Assembly (NCBI GenBank): GCA_011799875.1 | Contig: CM022303.1 | Span: 548,841,368-548,905,367, forward strand | DNA from: Thinopyrum elongatum | Lineage: Eukaryota > Streptophyta > Magnoliopsida > Poales > Poaceae | Direction: 5' to 3' | DNA: 64,000 nucleotides | In this document: positions 10,552-23,593 of the stretch, in pieces | Layout: the number at the start of each line of letters is the position of its first letter | Numbering within the stretch: position 1 is the stretch's first letter | Made by a program: the position numbers and the translations under genes | Notes under the pieces: generated by a model | What the model saw: the letters and a program-made list of their open reading frames with translations, nothing else | Told to the model about the DNA's origin: nothing | Databases searched by the model: none

Positions 10552-11936
10552 TGATACGTCTCCATCGTATGTACTTTTCCAAACTCTTTTGCCCTTGTTT
10601 TGGACTCTAATTTGCATGATTTGAATGGAACTAACCCGGACTGACGCTATTTTCAGCAGAATTGCCATGGTGTTATTTTTGTGCAGAAATCAAAGTTCTC
10701 GGATTGACCTGAAAAATTACGAAGACTTTTTGTGGAATATATAAAATATACTGGAGCAAGAAGTAACCAGAGGGGGGCCACCCAGAGGCCACAAGCCCTG
10801 GGGGCGCGCCTTGCAGGCTTGTGGGCCCCTGGACCTCCTCCGACCCTAACTCCAACTCTATAAGTACCTATTCGTGGAGAAAAAAATCAGAGAGAAGGAT
10901 TCATCGCGTTTTATGATACAGAGCCGCCGCCGCCTCCTGTTTTTCATCGGGAGGGCTGATCTGGAGTCCGTTCGGGGATCCGGAGAGGGGGATTCGTCGC
11001 CATCATCATCATCAACCTTCCTCCATCACCAATTTCAAGATGCTCACCACCGTGAGTGAGTAGTTCCATCGTAGGCTTGCTAGACGGTGATGGGTTGGAT
11101 GATATTTATCATGTAATCGAGTTAGTTTTGTTAGGGTTTGATCCCTAGTATCCACTATGTTCTGAGATTGATGTTGCTATGACTTTGCTATGATTAATGC
11201 TTGTCACTAGGGCCCGAGTGCCATGATTTCAGATCTGAACCTATTATGTTTTCATGAATATATGTGAGTTCTTGATCCTATCTTGCAAGTTGTAGACACC
11301 TATTACGAGTTATGATCCGCATACCCCAAGGTGACAATAATTGGGATTCTTTCCAGTGATTACCGTAGTTTGAGGAGTTCACGTATCCACTAAGTGCTAA
11401 TGCTTTGGTCTGGTTCTCTATTAAAAGGAGGCCTTAATATCCCTTAGTTTCCATTAGGACCCTGCTGCCACGGGAGGGTAGGACAAAAGATGTCATGCAA
11501 GTTCTTTTCCATAAGCACGTATGACTACATATGGAATACATGCCTACATTATATTGATGAATTGGAGCTAGTTCTGTGTCACCCTAGGTTATAACTGCTA
11601 CATGATGAATATTATCCAACACAATAATCATTGCCGATCCAATGCCTACGAGCTTTTCACATATTGATCTTTGTTAAGTTACTTTCGTTGCTACTGCTGT
11701 TACAATCACTACAAAACTGCTACCATTACTTTTGCCACTATTACCGTTACTATCATACTACTTTGCTACTAAATACTTTGCTGCAGATATTAAGTCTTTC
11801 AGGTGTGGTTGAATTGACAACTCAACTGCTAATACTTGTGAATATTCTTTGGCTCCCCTTGTGTCAAATCAATAAATTTGGGTTGAATACTCTACCCTCG
11901 AAAGCTGTTGCGATCCCCTATACTTGTGGGTTATCA
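10552..11936 (+). repeat. 3' LTR of the Athila-like gypsy element
   Basis: The LTR starts tgatacgtctccat right after the polypurine tract and ends acttgtgggttatca (1,385 bp). It has a GC-rich leader (caagccctgggggcgcgcc, near 10790) followed by tctataagtacc, a possible TATA element near 10857. It is followed directly by gagacgtatca, the edge of the host element's LTR. Confidence 0.88.
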
Positions 11937-11947
11937 GAGACGTATCA

Positions 11948-14699
11948 AGCATCCCCAAGCTTAATTCCTGCTTGTCCTCGAGTAAGTAAATGATAAAAAC
12001 AGAATTTTTGATGTGAAATGCTACGTAACATATTTATCAATGCAATTTTTTTATTGTGGCATGATTGTTCAGATCCATAAGATTTAAAACAAAAGTATAA
12101 TGTTGACATAAAAACAATAATACTTCAAGCATACTAATAAAGCGATCATGTCTTCTCAAAATAACATGGCCAAAGAAAGTTATCCCTACAAAATCATATA
12201 GTCTGGCTATGCTCTATCTTCATCACACAAAATATTTCATCATGCACAACCCCGATGACAAGCCAAGCAATTGTTTCATATTTTTGATGTTCTCAAGCTT
12301 TTTCAACTTTCACGCAATACATGAGCGTGAGCCATGGATATAGCACTATAGGTGGAATAGAGTATGGCGGAGGTTGTGAGGAGAAGACAAAAAGGAGAAA
12401 GTCTCACATCAACTAGGCAAAATAATGGGCTATGGAGATGCCCATCAATTGATATCGATGCAAGTGAGTAGGGATTGCCATGCAACAGATCCACTAGAGC
12501 TATAAGTGTATGAAAGCTCAAAAAGAAACTAAGTGGGTGTGCATCCAACTTGCTTGCTCACGAAGACCTAGGGCAAATTGAGGAAGCTCATCATTGGAAT
12601 ATACAAGCCAAGTTCTATAATGAAAAATTCCCACTAGTATATGAAAGTGATAAAATAGGAGACTCTCTATCATGAAGAACATGGTGCTACTTTGAAGCAC
12701 AAGTGTGGAAAAAGGATAGTAACATTGTCCCTTCTCTCTTTTCTCTCATTTTTTTCCGTTTGGGCTCTTTGGCCTCCTTTTTTTGGGGGCTCTTTGGCCT
12801 CTTTTAATTTTTAGTCCGGAGTTTCATCCCAACTTGTGAGGGAATCATAGCTTGCATCATCCTTTCCTCACACGGGACAATGCTCTAATAATGATCATCA
12901 CACTTTTATTTACTTACAACTCAAGAATTACAACTCGATACTAGAACAAAATATGAATCTATATGAATGCCTCCGGCGGTGTACCAGGATGTGCAATGAT
13001 CAAGAGTGACATGTATAAAAATATGAACAGTGGCCAAACCACAAATACTATGCCAACTACATGATCATGCAAAGCAATATGAGAATGATGGTATGTGTCA
13101 TAATAAACGGAATGGTGGAAGTTGCATGGCAATATATCTTGGAATGGCTATGGAAATGCCATAATAGGTAGGTATGGTGGCTGTTTTGAGGAAGGGTATA
13201 TGGTGGGTTTAATGCACCGGCGAAAGTTGCGCGGTACTAGAGAGGCTAGCAATGGTGGAAGGGTGAGAGTGCGTATAATCCATGGACTCAACATTAGTCA
13301 TAAAGAACTCACATACTTATTGCAAAAATTTATTAGCCATAAAAGCAAAGTACTAATACGCATGCTCCTAGGGGGATAGATTGGTAGGAAAAGACCATCG
13401 CTTGTCCCCGACCGCCACTCATAAGGAAGACAATCAAAAAATAAATCATGCTCCGACTTCATCACATAATGGTTCACCATACGTGCATGCTTCGGGAATC
13501 ACAAACTTTAACACAAGTATTTCTACCAATCCATAATTACTCAATAGCATGACTTTAATATCACCATCTTTATATCTCAAAACAAATGCAAGGAATCAAA
13601 CTTCTCATATTATTCAATGCTCTTTATATGAAAGTTTTTATTATATCCCTCTTGGATGCCCATCATATTAGGACTAAATTCATAACCTAAGAAAATTACC
13701 ATGCTGTTTAAAAAGTCTCAAAATAATATAAGTGAAGCATGAGAGTTCATCAATTTCTATAAAATAAAACCACCTCCGTGCTCTAAAAAAGATATAAGCG
13801 AAGCACTAGAGCAACTACCTAGCTCAAAAAATATAAGTGAAGCACATATAGTATTCTAATAAATTCACGATTAAAGTGTGTCCCTCTCAAAAGGTGTGTA
13901 CAGCAAGGATGATTGTGTAAAAGTAAAAAGCAAAGACTCATATCATACAAGACGCTCCAAGCAAAACACATATCATGTGGTGAATAAAAATATAGCCTCA
14001 AGTAAATTTACCGATGGATTGAAGACAAAAGAGGGGATGCCATCTGGGGCATCCCCAAGCTTAGATGCTTGATTGTACTTGAATATTACCTTGGGGTGCC
14101 TTGGGCATCCCCAAGCTTAGGCTCTTGCCACTCCTTATTCCGTGGTCCATCAAAACTTTACCCAAAACTTGAAAACTTCACAACACAAAACTCAACAGAA
14201 AACTCGTAAGATCCGTTAGTATAATAAAATAAATCACCACTTTAGGTACTGTTGTGAACTCATTCTAAATTTATATTAGTGTTATATATACTGTATTCCA
14301 ACTTCTCCATGGTTCATACCCCCCGATACTACCCATAGATTCATCAAAATAAGCAAACAACACATAGAAAACAGAATCTGTCAAAAACAGAACAGTCTGT
14401 AGGGACCAGAACATTAGTCATACTTATGTAACTCCAAAAATTCTGAAAAATTAGGAAAACATAGGAAATTCATATATAAATCTTGTGTAAAAAAATTCTG
14501 ATTTTTTCCATGCTCCAGTGAATTTAAAAAATTCTGTTACTGGATGCAAAAGTTTCTGTTTTCAGCAAAACCAAATCAATGATATACCAAAGCATCCCAA
14601 AGGTCTTGCTTGGCTCAAACACTAATTAAAACACCAAAAAACAATTACTATAGAGGTAATAATGTGTATTTATTTGAAAACAGGAGCAAAAACAAAAAA
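11948..14699 (-). other. Non-coding 3' interior of the minus-strand gypsy element
   Basis: AT-rich DNA with no supported gene. The stretch from the polypurine tract to about 13985 is matched, with gaps, by 54023-56075, which marks it as family sequence. Repeats of gcatccccaagctta lie at 11948, about 14050 and about 14107. Confidence 0.7.
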
Positions 14700-15589
14700 C
14701 ACAAAATAAAAAATTGGGTTGCCTCCCAACAAGCGCTATTGTTTAATGCCCCTAGCCAGGCATAAAACATAGATCTAGGTATTGTCATCTTTGGTATATA
14801 ATTCTTCAATTGCACGTTTATATACCCTAGGAGATTCATTGGGTTTATTGATCGTCACACTCCTAGGTAGGAAATCAAGAAATTCACTTGTAGCAATCGG
14901 TTCTTTAATGATATTGACAAAGCTAGGGTAAATACTTATCATCTTAAGACCTTCGTTTCCTTTACTAGATGATTCACCCTTATTTTTAGGAACATAAATA
15001 AACTTAGTAGCTTTAGTAGGAGGAAATTTTGGAGTAGTTTCAACAGCGGCAAAGGCGGAACCCAAGTTGGTAATAATATCTTCTAACTTATCAATTCTAG
15101 TAGAACCTTGATCTATTTTCTCATTAACTATAGGTCCCTTTTCCTTTGGATTCTTTAAAGTGATTCCTACCTTTCATCCAATTTTAGTAATGTGATTATG
15201 AATCTTTTTATCCAAATTTTAAATAAGCTCTACGTAGAAATTTTATTCTCAATAATATCAAGCCTTTGCATCACATGTTCCAAGGTTAAAGCTGTTTCAT
15301 TAACCATAAGTGGTGGTGATCCTACCAAATTTATCATAGCATTGTAAGCATACAAAGTATGACTACCCAAAAAATTACCCCCCGTAATGGTGTCCAACAC
15401 ATATCTATACCAAATAGTAACACCCACATAAAAATTTCGGAGAAGAACGGTAGTAGATTGCTTACGGGTAGATCTATTCTGAGCATTGCAAATTCTATAC
15501 CAAGCATCTTTTAAATTTTCTCCCTCCCTTTGTTTAAAATTAAGAACCTCACTTTCAGGGGTACTAACAATGGTAGAAGGACTAGACAT
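14700..15589 (-). pseudogene. gag remnant of the minus-strand gypsy element
   Basis: The minus-strand frame 15589-15230 contains NFKQREGENLKDAWYR and LLRNFYVGVTIWYRYVLD, a recognisable N-terminal plant gypsy gag. A second frame (15065-14775, PTKATKFIYVPKNKGESS) is in another phase, so at least one frameshift separates them. No zinc knuckle, protease or pol follows. Confidence 0.7.
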
Positions 15590-15796
15590 GATAGCAAAAC
15601 AAGCGATCTAACACACGAGCAAACAAAAAGCAAATGAAAAGACGAACGAAAGAAGGCAAATAAAAAGGCAAATATTTTTGTGTTTTTCTGAAAACGTTTT
15701 AGAAGTGGGGGATAGGAAAACGAGAGGCGAATGGCAAATAATGTAAGTGCAAGAGATGAGAGTTTATGATGGGTACTTGGTAGGCTTGATGTAGAA

Positions 15797-15816
15797 CCTC
15801 CCCGGCAGTGGCGCCA
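15797..15816 (-). promoter_or_regulatory. Primer binding site (tRNA-Asp type)
   Basis: On the minus strand this reads TGGCGCCACTGCCGGGGAGG, the tRNA-Asp complementary site usual for Athila-group elements. It lies 11 bases downstream of the LTR end and fixes the element's orientation. Confidence 0.8.
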
Positions 15817-15827
15817 GAAATTCTTCC

Positions 15828-17394
15828 TGCTACTTCTTGAGCTTGCGTTGATTTTTCCCTTGAAGAGGAAAGGGTGATGCAGTAAAGTAGAGATAAGTAT
15901 TTCCCTTAGTTAAGAACCAAGGTATCAATCCAGTAGGAGGCACAAGCAAGTCCCAAATATATGCACCTGCACAAAGTAACAAACACTTGCACACAACGCG
16001 AAAAAGGGGTTGTCAATCCCTTCACGGTCACGAACAAGACTGAGATCTAATAGAGATAGGTATAAAAGATAAATAAAAGAGGAAACTAAAGTAAATATAA
16101 ATAAATTGCAGCAAGGTATTTTTGGGTTTTTTGGTTTATAGATCTGAAAATATATGAGGGAAAATAGACCCGGGGGCCATAGGTTTCACTGGAGGCTTCT
16201 CTCTTGAAGAAAACATACGGTGGGTAAACAAATTACTGTTGAGCAATTGATAGAAAAGCGCATAATTATGAAGAAATCTAAGGCAATGATCATGAATATA
16301 GGCATCACGTCCGTGACAAGTAGACCGAAACAATTCTGCATCTACTACTATTACTCCACACATCGACCGACTCCTGCCTGCATCTAGAGTATTAAGTTCA
16401 TAAGAACAGAGCAACGCCTTAAGCAAGATGACATGATGTAGAGGGATAAACTCAAGAAATATGATATAAACCCCATATTTTTATCCTCAATGGCAACAAT
16501 ACAATACGTGCCTCGCTACCCCTTCTGTCACTGGGTGAGGACACCGCAAGATTGAACCCAAAACTAAGCACATCTCCCATTGCAAGAAAAACCAATCTAG
16601 TTGGCCAAACCAAACCGATAGTTCGAAGAGAAATACAAAGATATTTAAATCATGCATAAAAGAGTTGAGAGAAGACTCAAATAATATTCATAGATAATCT
16701 GATCATAAATCCACAATTCATTGGATCTCAACAAACGCATCGCAAAAGAAGATTACATCGAATAGATCTCCAAGAACATCAAGGAGAACATTGTATTGAA
16801 GATCAAAGAGAGATAAGAAGCCATCTAGCTACTAGCTATGGACCCGTAGGTCTGTGGTAAACTACTCACACATCATCGGAAGGGCAACAAGGTTGGTGTA
16901 GAGGTCCTCCGTGATCGAATCCCCCTTCGGCGGAGTGTCGGAAAAGGCCCCAAGATGGGATCTCATGGGAACAGAGGCTTGCGACGGCGAAAAAGTATTT
17001 TTGGTGTGCCCTCTGGTATAGGGGGATTATTTGAGAATATATAGTGGTGGAATTAGGGTTGGAAGGTCTCCGGGGGGCCCATAAGCCCTGGGGGCGCGCC
17101 CCTACGGCATGTGGCCTCCCCGTAGGGCTTCTGGCCTCCTCTCCAAGTCTCGTGGGTCTCTTCTGGTCCAAGAAAAATCACCGTAAAGTTTTATTCCGTT
17201 TGGACTCCGTTTGATATTCCTTTTATGTAAAAGTCAAAAACAAGGAAAAAACAGAAACTAGCACTGGGCTCTAGGTTAATAAGTTAGTCCCAAAAATAAT
17301 ATAAAATAGCATATTAATGCATATAAAACATCCAAAATAGATAATATAATAGCATGGAACAATAAAAAATTATAGATACGTTGGAGACGTATCA
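15828..17394 (-). repeat. 5' LTR of the minus-strand gypsy element
   Basis: On the minus strand the LTR begins TGATACGTCTCC (17394) and ends AGAAGTAGCA (15828), 1,567 bp. The end is placed by its TG/CA pair and by the primer site next to it. The GC-rich ccataagccctgggggcgcg segment near 17080 resembles the LTRs at 10552 and 50349. Confidence 0.82.
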
Positions 17395-17433
17395 GTCTCG
17401 ACTGGATTACTGACAGGACATCGATGTGCATAC
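17395..17433. other. Short unassigned sequence between elements
   Basis: 39 bp between the gypsy LTR and the next LTR. Its last five bases (catac) are the left copy of the duplication whose right copy is at 49855-49859, so this piece was once continuous with 49860-50348. Confidence 0.6.
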
Positions 17434-19264
17434 TGTAGGATCGAAAGTATGTCTAGAGGGGGGGGGGCTGATTAGACGACTTGACCAAATAAAAATCTAA
17501 CCTTTTCCCAATTTTAGTTGTGGGCAGATTTTAGAAATTAACACAAGTCAAGCAATCAACCTACACACGCAATTCTAAGAGTGTAGCAGCGGAAAGTAAA
17601 ACAAAACATTGCATATGAAGGTAAAGGGAAGGGTTTGGAGAAGGCAAACGCAATGGAGACATGAAGATTTTTGGCGTGGTTCCGATAGGTGGTGCTATCG
17701 TACATCCACGTTGATGGAGACTTCAACTCACGAAGGGTAACGGTTGCACGAGTCCACGGAGGGCTCCACCCACGAAGGGTCCACGAAGAAGCAACCTTGT
17801 CTATCCCACCATGGTCATCGTGTTGGGAAACGTTGCATGGAATACAAATTTTTTTCTACGCACATGCAAGATCTATCCAAGGAGATGCATAGCAATGAGA
17901 GGGGAGAGTGTGTCTACGTACCCTCATAGACCGTAAGCGGAAGCATTTGATAACGCGGTTGACGTAGTCGAACTTCTTCGCGCTCCAACCGATCAAGTAC
18001 CGAACGTACGACACCTCCGCGTTCTGCACACGTTCAGCTCAGTGACGTCCTCCGCCTTCTTGATCCAGCAAGACGGCGAGGTAGTGGATGAGTTCTGGCA
18101 GCACAACGGCGTGGTGACGGTGATGGTGAAGCTATCTCCATAGGGCTTCGTCTAAGCACTACGAAAATATGACGGGGGGTGTAAACGGTGGAGGGGGCGC
18201 CGCACACGGCTAAGACAATGTTCTGTTGTGCTAGGCGCCCCCTCCCACATATATATAGGTGGGGGGAGGGAGGAGGCAGCCTGGAGGCGCCCCAAGTGGG
18301 GCCGAATCCCACTTGGGGTCCTGCCCCAAGCCGCGCCCCCTGCCATGTTTAGGTGCGGGGGAAAGGCAGGGGAGGGAGGCGCCCCCCTTTCCTTTCTCCC
18401 ATGAGAAGGGGAAGGCAGGAGGGGCTAGCCCTCCCCCCTTTCCTTCCCTAGGGCCGGCCGGCCAGGGAGAGGGGCGCACCAGCCCCCGGTGGGCTGGTCT
18501 GTCCCCCCTTGGCCCATTAGGCCAATGACACCTACCGGGGGTGTCCGGAACCCCTTCCGGTGACCCGATGACTACCCGGTGCATCCCGAAACTCTTCCGG
18601 TGTCCGAATACCATCATCCTATATATCAATCTTTACCTCTCGACCATGTCAAGACTCCTCGTCATGTATGTGATCTCATCCGGGACTCTGAACAACATTC
18701 GGTCACCAAATCATATGACTCATATAACACTATATCGTCAACGAACGTTAAGCGTGCGGACCCTACGGGTTCGAGAACTATGTAGACATGACCGAGACAC
18801 CTCTCTGGTCAATAACCAATAGCGGAACCTGTATGCCCATATTGGCTCCTACATATTCTACGAAGATCTTTATCGGTCGAACCGTAATGACAACATACGC
18901 AATTCCCTTTGTCCATCGGTATGTTACTTGCCCGAGATTCGATCGTCGGTATCTTCATACCTAGTTCAATCTCATTACCGTCAAGTCTCTTTACTCGTTT
19001 TGTAATACATCATCCTATAACTAACTCATTAGTCACTTTGCTTTCAAGGCTTCTTATGATGTGTATTACCGAGAGGGCCCAGAGATACCTCTCCGATACT
19101 CGGAGTGACAAATCCTAATCTCGTTCTATGCCAACTCAACAAACACCTTCGGAGATACCTGTAGAGCATCTTTATGATCACCTAGTTACGTTGTGACGTT
19201 TGATAGCACACAAGGTATTCCTCCGGTATCCGAGAGTTGCATAATCTCATAGTCGAAGGAATAT

Positions 19265-19277
19265 CACTACAAAAAAA
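19265..19277 (+). repeat. CACTA left terminal inverted repeat
   Basis: CACTACAAAAAAA, identical to the reverse complement of 40902-40914. The adjacent 150 bp contain several short direct and inverted copies of tcatgaca-like sequence, also found near the right end. Confidence 0.93.
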
Positions 19278-19626
19278 GACACATCCGTGACATTTTGGGT
19301 CGAACGATTTTTTTTCTGTCATGCTTATGACACTTCTATGACGATAATTGTGACAAAAGCACGTATCATCATAGATGTGGTGGGCTCCTACTTCTATGAC
19401 AAAAAATCATGACAGAAAATGGGCTTTTCGTCTTGGGCGGGCCGGGGACGCACCTGCATGACATTCTTTGGGCCATCCATGATGGAAAAAATCATGGTAG
19501 AAGCGAGGGCGAGGAAAATTTCGGGGAGTTCCCAGTTACGGTGGGTGGTCGGGGCCGAGGGATGCACGGAGGTTTGCGCATTTCTCTCGTACACGTACGC
19601 GCGTGTGTGCGAGGCGTTGGGCTCTA

Positions 19627-20560
19627 ACTGAACCTGAGCGATCGCACTACTAGCTACGTTACTGAACCCGAGCAATTGATCCCTTGGCTATTAACTGAAC
19701 CCAAGCGATTCATTCGCTGCTGACTGAACCCAAGCGATTCCTTCACTGCTGCTAACTGAATCGAGCGATCGATCACAGCTGCTGCTTATTGAAGCCGATC
19801 GAGCCCCTGTGCGAGACGTAGCCAGCCGGTGTTGGTTGCCTCTCGATGAACAGTGACCGTTGCTACCGTGCGCGCGGTACGTAGAACGAGTCAAGACGTG
19901 GTGAGTTGAGCCGGTTGGTTGGTTGTGGATGAACAGTTCTTGGTGGGGGTTGGATGAACAGGCCCCCGTGGTACTAGGCCGTTGCCGCTGGATGAACAGG
20001 ACCCCAAGGAGGCCGCCGCACCCCAGCCGGTTGGGGGTGGATGAACAGGACCCCGTGGAGGCTCTATGAACAGTAGCCGGTGGAGGCTGGATGAACAGCA
20101 ACTGATGGAGGCTGGAGGAGGTCGACGGTGGATGAACAGTAACTCGTGGAGGCTGGAGCGAGGCAGTAGACGGTGGATGAATAGGACCTCGTTTCACCGT
20201 AGGCGCTCCAACAGAAGTCCGTTTCCTCTGTTTTGCGGAACGCCACACCCCTCCCGATTAACAGCACCCCGTTTCGACCGTAGGCACTAGAACAGAAGGC
20301 CGTTTCCTCCGTTCTGCGGTACGCCAGACCCTTCCCAATGAACAGGACCCCGTTTCGACCGTACGCGGTCGAACAGAAGGCCATTTTCCTCCGTTTTGCG
20401 GTACGCCAGACCCCATTCCGGCTGTTCCGTCCAAGCCATCTGGCTCTTGTTGAACACGACGCATTCCGACCCAGTCTGTTGCCTCCCGATGAACAGGACG
20501 CTATTTCTCCGTTCCGACCCAGCCGGTTGGCTGCCGATGAACAGGACGCCGTTGCTGCCG
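19627..20560. repeat. CACTA left subterminal repeat array
   Basis: Two motif families lie here. First, ctgaacccaagcgattc-like copies (about five, 19627-19760). Second, gatgaacag (about nine exact copies plus variants, 19844-20550). Within the second, a unit of about 80 bp with cgtttcgaccgta and tttgcggtacgcca recurs at about 20189, 20270 and 20352. Subterminal arrays are where the DNA-binding transposition protein docks in En/Spm. That role here is inference. Confidence 0.75.
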
Positions 20561-20861
20561 TCCATTGCATCTCCATGTACATGAGCCCTGGCCATACGTA
20601 TGTGCGAGTAGGCGTTTGAGACCCCGCCCGTATGTACGTACGTGGCCGTATTTTTTGGCATCTGGCTGTACGTACGTGTACACGGTTTTGACTGGACTGC
20701 CTGAACTGCTACGTTGGGGGCTCTACTACTACACGTGCCGCTGCTTGCTCGGCCACGGTTCATCATTGCAGAGAGACCGATCGACCAGTATGTACGTACA
20801 CGTTCGCGACCAGATAGACAACCCTACGTACGGTTCGACCGGGTGGGTCCCAGCTGCCAGG

Positions 20862-23185
20862 GAGGATAAGGAGGCACTTCCTTGCGTGCGAAGATATAAC
20901 TGGTGGGTCCCAACTGTCAGGGGGAAACGTTTTTTTCGCAAAAGACAGAGGCCCTTCCGGTGGGTCCCCGCTGTCAGGTGGAGGAATAATTATTTTACGC
21001 GTAATAAGGAGGCACTTACTTGCTGCGGCCGTGGACCCAGCTGTCAGCCTCCCCACGTACAGTCCTCTTCCAATGGAAGTCGTTCCTTGACCACGTTGAC
21101 CACGCCGTGCCGAGAGCACCAAGGCGGTGGATGACGGCGAGGCCTAGGAAGGGGACGACGCGGAGCCGGGGAAGACGCGACATTGCATGCCCACGCGGAG
21201 GGGAGTACGAGGGTTGACTGGTTTGGCTATGGTGTGAGGCTACCGTCGCCACAGAATAACAGGGGTTGTGGGTGAGTAGAGGGATGGCCTGGACAATGGT
21301 TGGAGTAGGAGGGGGCGGTGAGGCCTGCGTGACAGCACAGCCGGCCACAGGAGGCAGGAGCAGGCGGCATGGCTCGCGATGGTTTGGGCGGCTGGAGCAA
21401 GAAGACTAGAGGTTGAAGAAGCACGACGGCCGTTGGATGGACATCGTACGGTCACCACAGCTAGAATCGTTTATATTGACTAAGTTGACAAAACCCTGCG
21501 TCCGCGTCAACTTAGTAGGCCCACAAGTCAGCCTCCAAATATGGTGGGTCCCACCTAGCAGCGGGGCTATTCATTTTTTGTGCGTAATAAGGAGGCACTT
21601 CCTTGCGTGCGAAGATATAGCTGGTGGGTCCGAGCTGTCAGCGGGAGGAACTTTTTTTTGTGAAATACAGAGGCGCTTCCGATGGGTCCCTACTGTCAGG
21701 TGGAGGAATAATTATTTTGCGTGTAATAAGGAGGCACTTCCTTGCGTGCGGCTGTGGACCCAGCTGTCATCCTCTCCACGTTTGACCATGCTGCGCCGAG
21801 AGCACCAGGGCGGTGGACGACGGCGAGGCCTAGGAAGGGAACGACCCAGAGCCGGAGAAGACTCGGTAGTTGTTTCCCACACGGAGGGGAGTACGAGGGT
21901 TTACTGGTTCGTCTGCTGTCACCGAAGAATAACAGGAGGTCTGGGTGAGTACAGGGATGGCCAGGCCAGCGATGGGAGTGGTGTGGGGCGGTTAGGCCTG
22001 CGCGGTAGCACAACCGGCCACGTGAGGCATGAGCAGGCAGTATGGCCGGCGCTAGTTTGGGCGGCTGCAGCAAGAAGACCAGAGGTTGAAGAAGCAGCAC
22101 GGCCGTTGGATTAACAATCCAACGGTCACTGCTGCTAGAATCGTTTGTGGACTAAGTTGACAAAGCCTTTCTTACACGTCAACCTTGTAGACCCACAAGT
22201 CAGCCTCCAAATCTGTCCCAAACAGCATACAGCCCGAAGTTTCTAGCCAGATTCAAATTAATTTATAAATAAACATACTTTAATGTAAAATCCAATGAAA
22301 TTTTACCTGCACAAAAACAATGAAATTTAAAATATCAAAATCGGAAAGAAAAAAGTAATTTGGAACTAATTGCCTGTTTGCTGTATTTTTCATTTTACAG
22401 CTCATTTCTTATTACTTATAGCCCATTTTCTGGGCAAGCCGAATGCATCCCTCCTCGTCTTGAAAGATTTCAGTCCCAGCAGGGCGTAGAAAAGCAAGTA
22501 GGCCTCCGTTGGTTATTCTGCAAAAAACAAAATAGCTGGGCTAGCCATTTTCAGAAAGAAAAAACAAAACTGGGTTGGTCATGTGGTAAACATATATGAA
22601 ATAAAAGTCTGGGCTAGACCGGCCACAGTTGATACCCTGCTCCATCCCGAAAACAAAAAAATAATACTGCGCGAGCTGCTGGGTCACGGGTGTCAGCCGC
22701 TCCTTGTGCAGTTATCTCGCTTATTGACTACGTTGACAGTGGCGTGCGACCCAGATGTCAGGAAACCATCAGGAGGAACCATTTTTTTCTTGTAATAAAG
22801 GAGGCACTTGCTTGCCTATTGCCATGATCCTGGTGGGTCCCTACTGTCATCCTCACCATGTACAGTTATCTCCTTATTCCTCTCAGTTGTTGACCATGTT
22901 GACAACACCGGAGGGCGGCGCCACGGCGAGCGAACCAAGGCGGAGGACGATGGTGAGGCCTCAGACAGGAACGAACAGGAGCCAGGGAAGATGCGCAGAG
23001 TTTTAGGGTGCGATGTGGCCGCGATGCGTGCATGGCAGCACAGCCAGCCGTGGGAGACGGGAGCAGGCGGTCCCGCTGGTGCTGGTTTGGCTTTGGTGGC
23101 TAGAGGAAGAAGAGACTGAAGAAACACGATAGACGTTGAATGTCAATCCAACGGTCAAGGTTGGCACAATCATTTGTTGACTAAG
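20862..23185. repeat. Diverged large duplications in the CACTA left arm
   Basis: A block beginning ataaggaggcacttcc with ggtgggtcc and ending in aagtcagcctccaaat occurs at about 20862-21535 and again at 21583-22215, with a third, shorter, more diverged copy at 22797-23185. The first two are offset by about 670-720 bp. No gene is supported; the many frames over this stretch are composition effects. Confidence 0.7.
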
Positions 23186-23482
23186 CCAACACCATGTAGC
23201 ATACTTTTTTATAGGAAGAAAAGAAAAACTAGGCTCATTCGCCAGATAACATTCCCGAAACTGCCACCGTTTGATCTTGCGTCGCAACTAAAATTGCCAG
23301 GAAAATGCGTTCGTTTGCCGTCCTCCTCCCAGGGAACGTTCACCACATAACATTCCCGAAAATCAAAGACTTGAGAAGGCGTACAAAACAAGCTAGTGTA
23401 CCAGTAAAGAGACGTTGCAGAGTTTTAGAAAAAAGAGAGACATGCTCCTGTAGCTGGTTCGAATCCAAACCTAGACTATGAC

Positions 23483-23490
23483 TATATATA
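23483..23490 (+). promoter_or_regulatory. TATA box ahead of the GRF passenger gene
   Basis: TATATATA lies about 105 bp before the ATG at 23594, in a short AT-rich island between GC-rich repeats. It is a plausible core promoter; no transcript evidence is available. Confidence 0.4.
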
Positions 23491-23593
23491 GTGCTATGCT
23501 ACTTTGCTAATAATGAAACTGACATATCCAACGTTCGCTTCTCCTCTTCTCTAGTTACTCTGCCTAGCATCAGAAGCTCCGGCCGCAACAACC

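Larger units (their letters stand above)
5274..11936 (+). mobile_element. Athila-like gypsy element, plus strand, lacking pol
   Basis: The element runs from the middle of its gag (left part displaced by the copia insertion) to the end of its 3' LTR. It has gag and an aspartic protease, then an ATHILA ORF-1-like region, a long non-coding stretch, a polypurine tract (cttgggggagt) and an LTR that begins tgatacgtctcc and ends gggttatca. No reverse transcriptase or integrase is visible, so this copy depended on a relative. It was inserted into the LTR of the minus-strand gypsy element to its right. The bases after the LTR (gagac, 11937-11941) are the expected right copy of the target duplication. 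The left copy is outside the window. Confidence 0.85.
11942..17394 (-). mobile_element. Minus-strand gypsy element without pol (Athila-type)
   Basis: Read on the minus strand, the order is: LTR (17394 down to 15828), tRNA-Asp-type primer site, gag remnant, about 2.7 kb of non-coding DNA, a polypurine tract (reverse complement of catccccaagctta), and the last six bases of the 3' LTR (gtatca, 11942-11947). The rest of that LTR was carried off left by the plus-strand gypsy insertion at gagac. No reverse transcriptase, integrase or RNase H is present, so the element was non-autonomous. Confidence 0.85.

Noticed and set aside
18034..18629. Overlapping open frames on both strands in the copia LTR
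   Set aside because: They lie wholly inside LTR sequence with strong GC bias. No domain is seen, and the region is deleted from the partner LTR.
19691..22114. Many 100-230 codon frames on both strands in the CACTA left arm
   Set aside because: They follow the tandem repeats (same amino-acid patterns recurring) and overlap in several frames, so they are repeat artefacts.
23450..23470. ggttcgaatcc, a tRNA B-box match, as a possible tRNA or SINE
   Set aside because: No A box, acceptor stem or anticodon arm could be found at the right distance, and no flanking duplication.
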